Of a stretch of 64,000 nucleotides of DNA, positions 63,793-64,000 are shown in pieces. The notes beneath the pieces are model-generated. The model did no database searches, was not told where the DNA came from, and saw only the letters and a list, made by a program, of their open reading frames with translations. Made by a program: the position numbers and the translations under genes. How positions within the stretch are numbered: the first letter of the stretch is position 1; each line of letters begins with the position of its first letter. Source of the stretch: Azolla caroliniana (lineage: Eukaryota > Polypodiophyta); the NCBI GenBank assembly GCA_043228905.1, contig JBHGNT010000004.1, forward strand, positions 8,370,001-8,434,000, written 5' to 3'.

Positions 63793-64000
63793 CTCTTAAC
63801 ATAATATATATCTTTTGTTATCATCACTCTCTCTTTCTCTCTCTCTCCCTGACTCTTTTCTTCTCTCAAGAGTTCTACACTTCCGTTAGTACTAATCCTC
63901 ATCTTTTAGTACTAATTCCTTCTCTGTCTTAATACTTCTCTATCTTAGTACTGCTCCTGACACCATCTTACCCATAATCGAGAATGGTTACATAATTACA
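63793..64000. other. Pyrimidine-rich flank, no gene seen
   Basis: TC-rich sequence with repeated TTAGTACTA words (about 63885-63955). No element or frame recognised before the window ends. Confidence 0.45.

Overview
This is nuclear DNA of a flowering plant (species not determinable). It has one intron-containing plant gene, COQ2/PPT1, plus plant-type Ty1-copia, Ty3-gypsy (chromodomain) and L1-like LINE retrotransposons and a fragment of plastid trnL(UAA). Nearly everything apart from the COQ2 gene is transposable-element DNA, much of it nested.

Layout. 1-2870: 3' part of a copia element with an open pol frame, then its LTR. 2936-4652: a truncated copia pol with four in-frame stops and a 782-bp LTR. 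5050-6530: a minus-strand copia gag/protease fragment. 6531-~6705: plastid trnL 5' exon and part of its intron. 7091-10661: the eight-exon gene for mitochondrial 4-hydroxybenzoate polyprenyltransferase (372 aa, all splice phases consistent). 11971-39860: a nested complex. The outermost layer is a minus-strand L1-like LINE (LINE-alpha). It is split in its ORF1 by a plus-strand L1-like LINE (LINE-beta, 16-bp target duplication). LINE-beta is in turn split by an internally deleted copia (C, 20356-22857), a complete copia (A, 24220-34886, itself split inside its 3' LTR by complete copia B, 24569-29910) and a solo LTR (38645-39321). 40051-44041: a copia element (E) that has lost reverse transcriptase. 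44330-50005: pieces of further copia elements surrounding a gag-only LTR element (G). 50020-~53420: a decayed chromovirus interrupted by two solo LTRs. 53823-58550: a LINE (H) whose ORF1 (coiled coil plus RRM-like domain) and ORF2 C-terminus differ from the two L1-like LINEs. 58575-63792: a decayed minus-strand copia (I).

Only copia B and A keep full-length uninterrupted gag-pol frames. B has near-identical LTRs (I count 2 differences in 613 bp) and a perfect AGTAG duplication. A has about 9 differences in 603 bp and a Glu-to-Asp change in RNase H. Several copia elements here share related LTRs carrying three consecutive short palindromes ending on the TATA box, a (GA)n tract downstream and, in one subfamily, a 54-bp or about 38-bp tandem array upstream. 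They look like autonomous and deletion-derived members of one lineage that has used this locus repeatedly. Insertion order follows from the nesting: LINE-alpha, then LINE-beta, then A, then B. I saw no CRISPR array, rRNA gene or intact tRNA gene, and no convincing non-transposon biological system. The least ordinary items are the nest itself, LINE H, the palindromic U3 module and the antisense tRNA-like starts of two LTR families.
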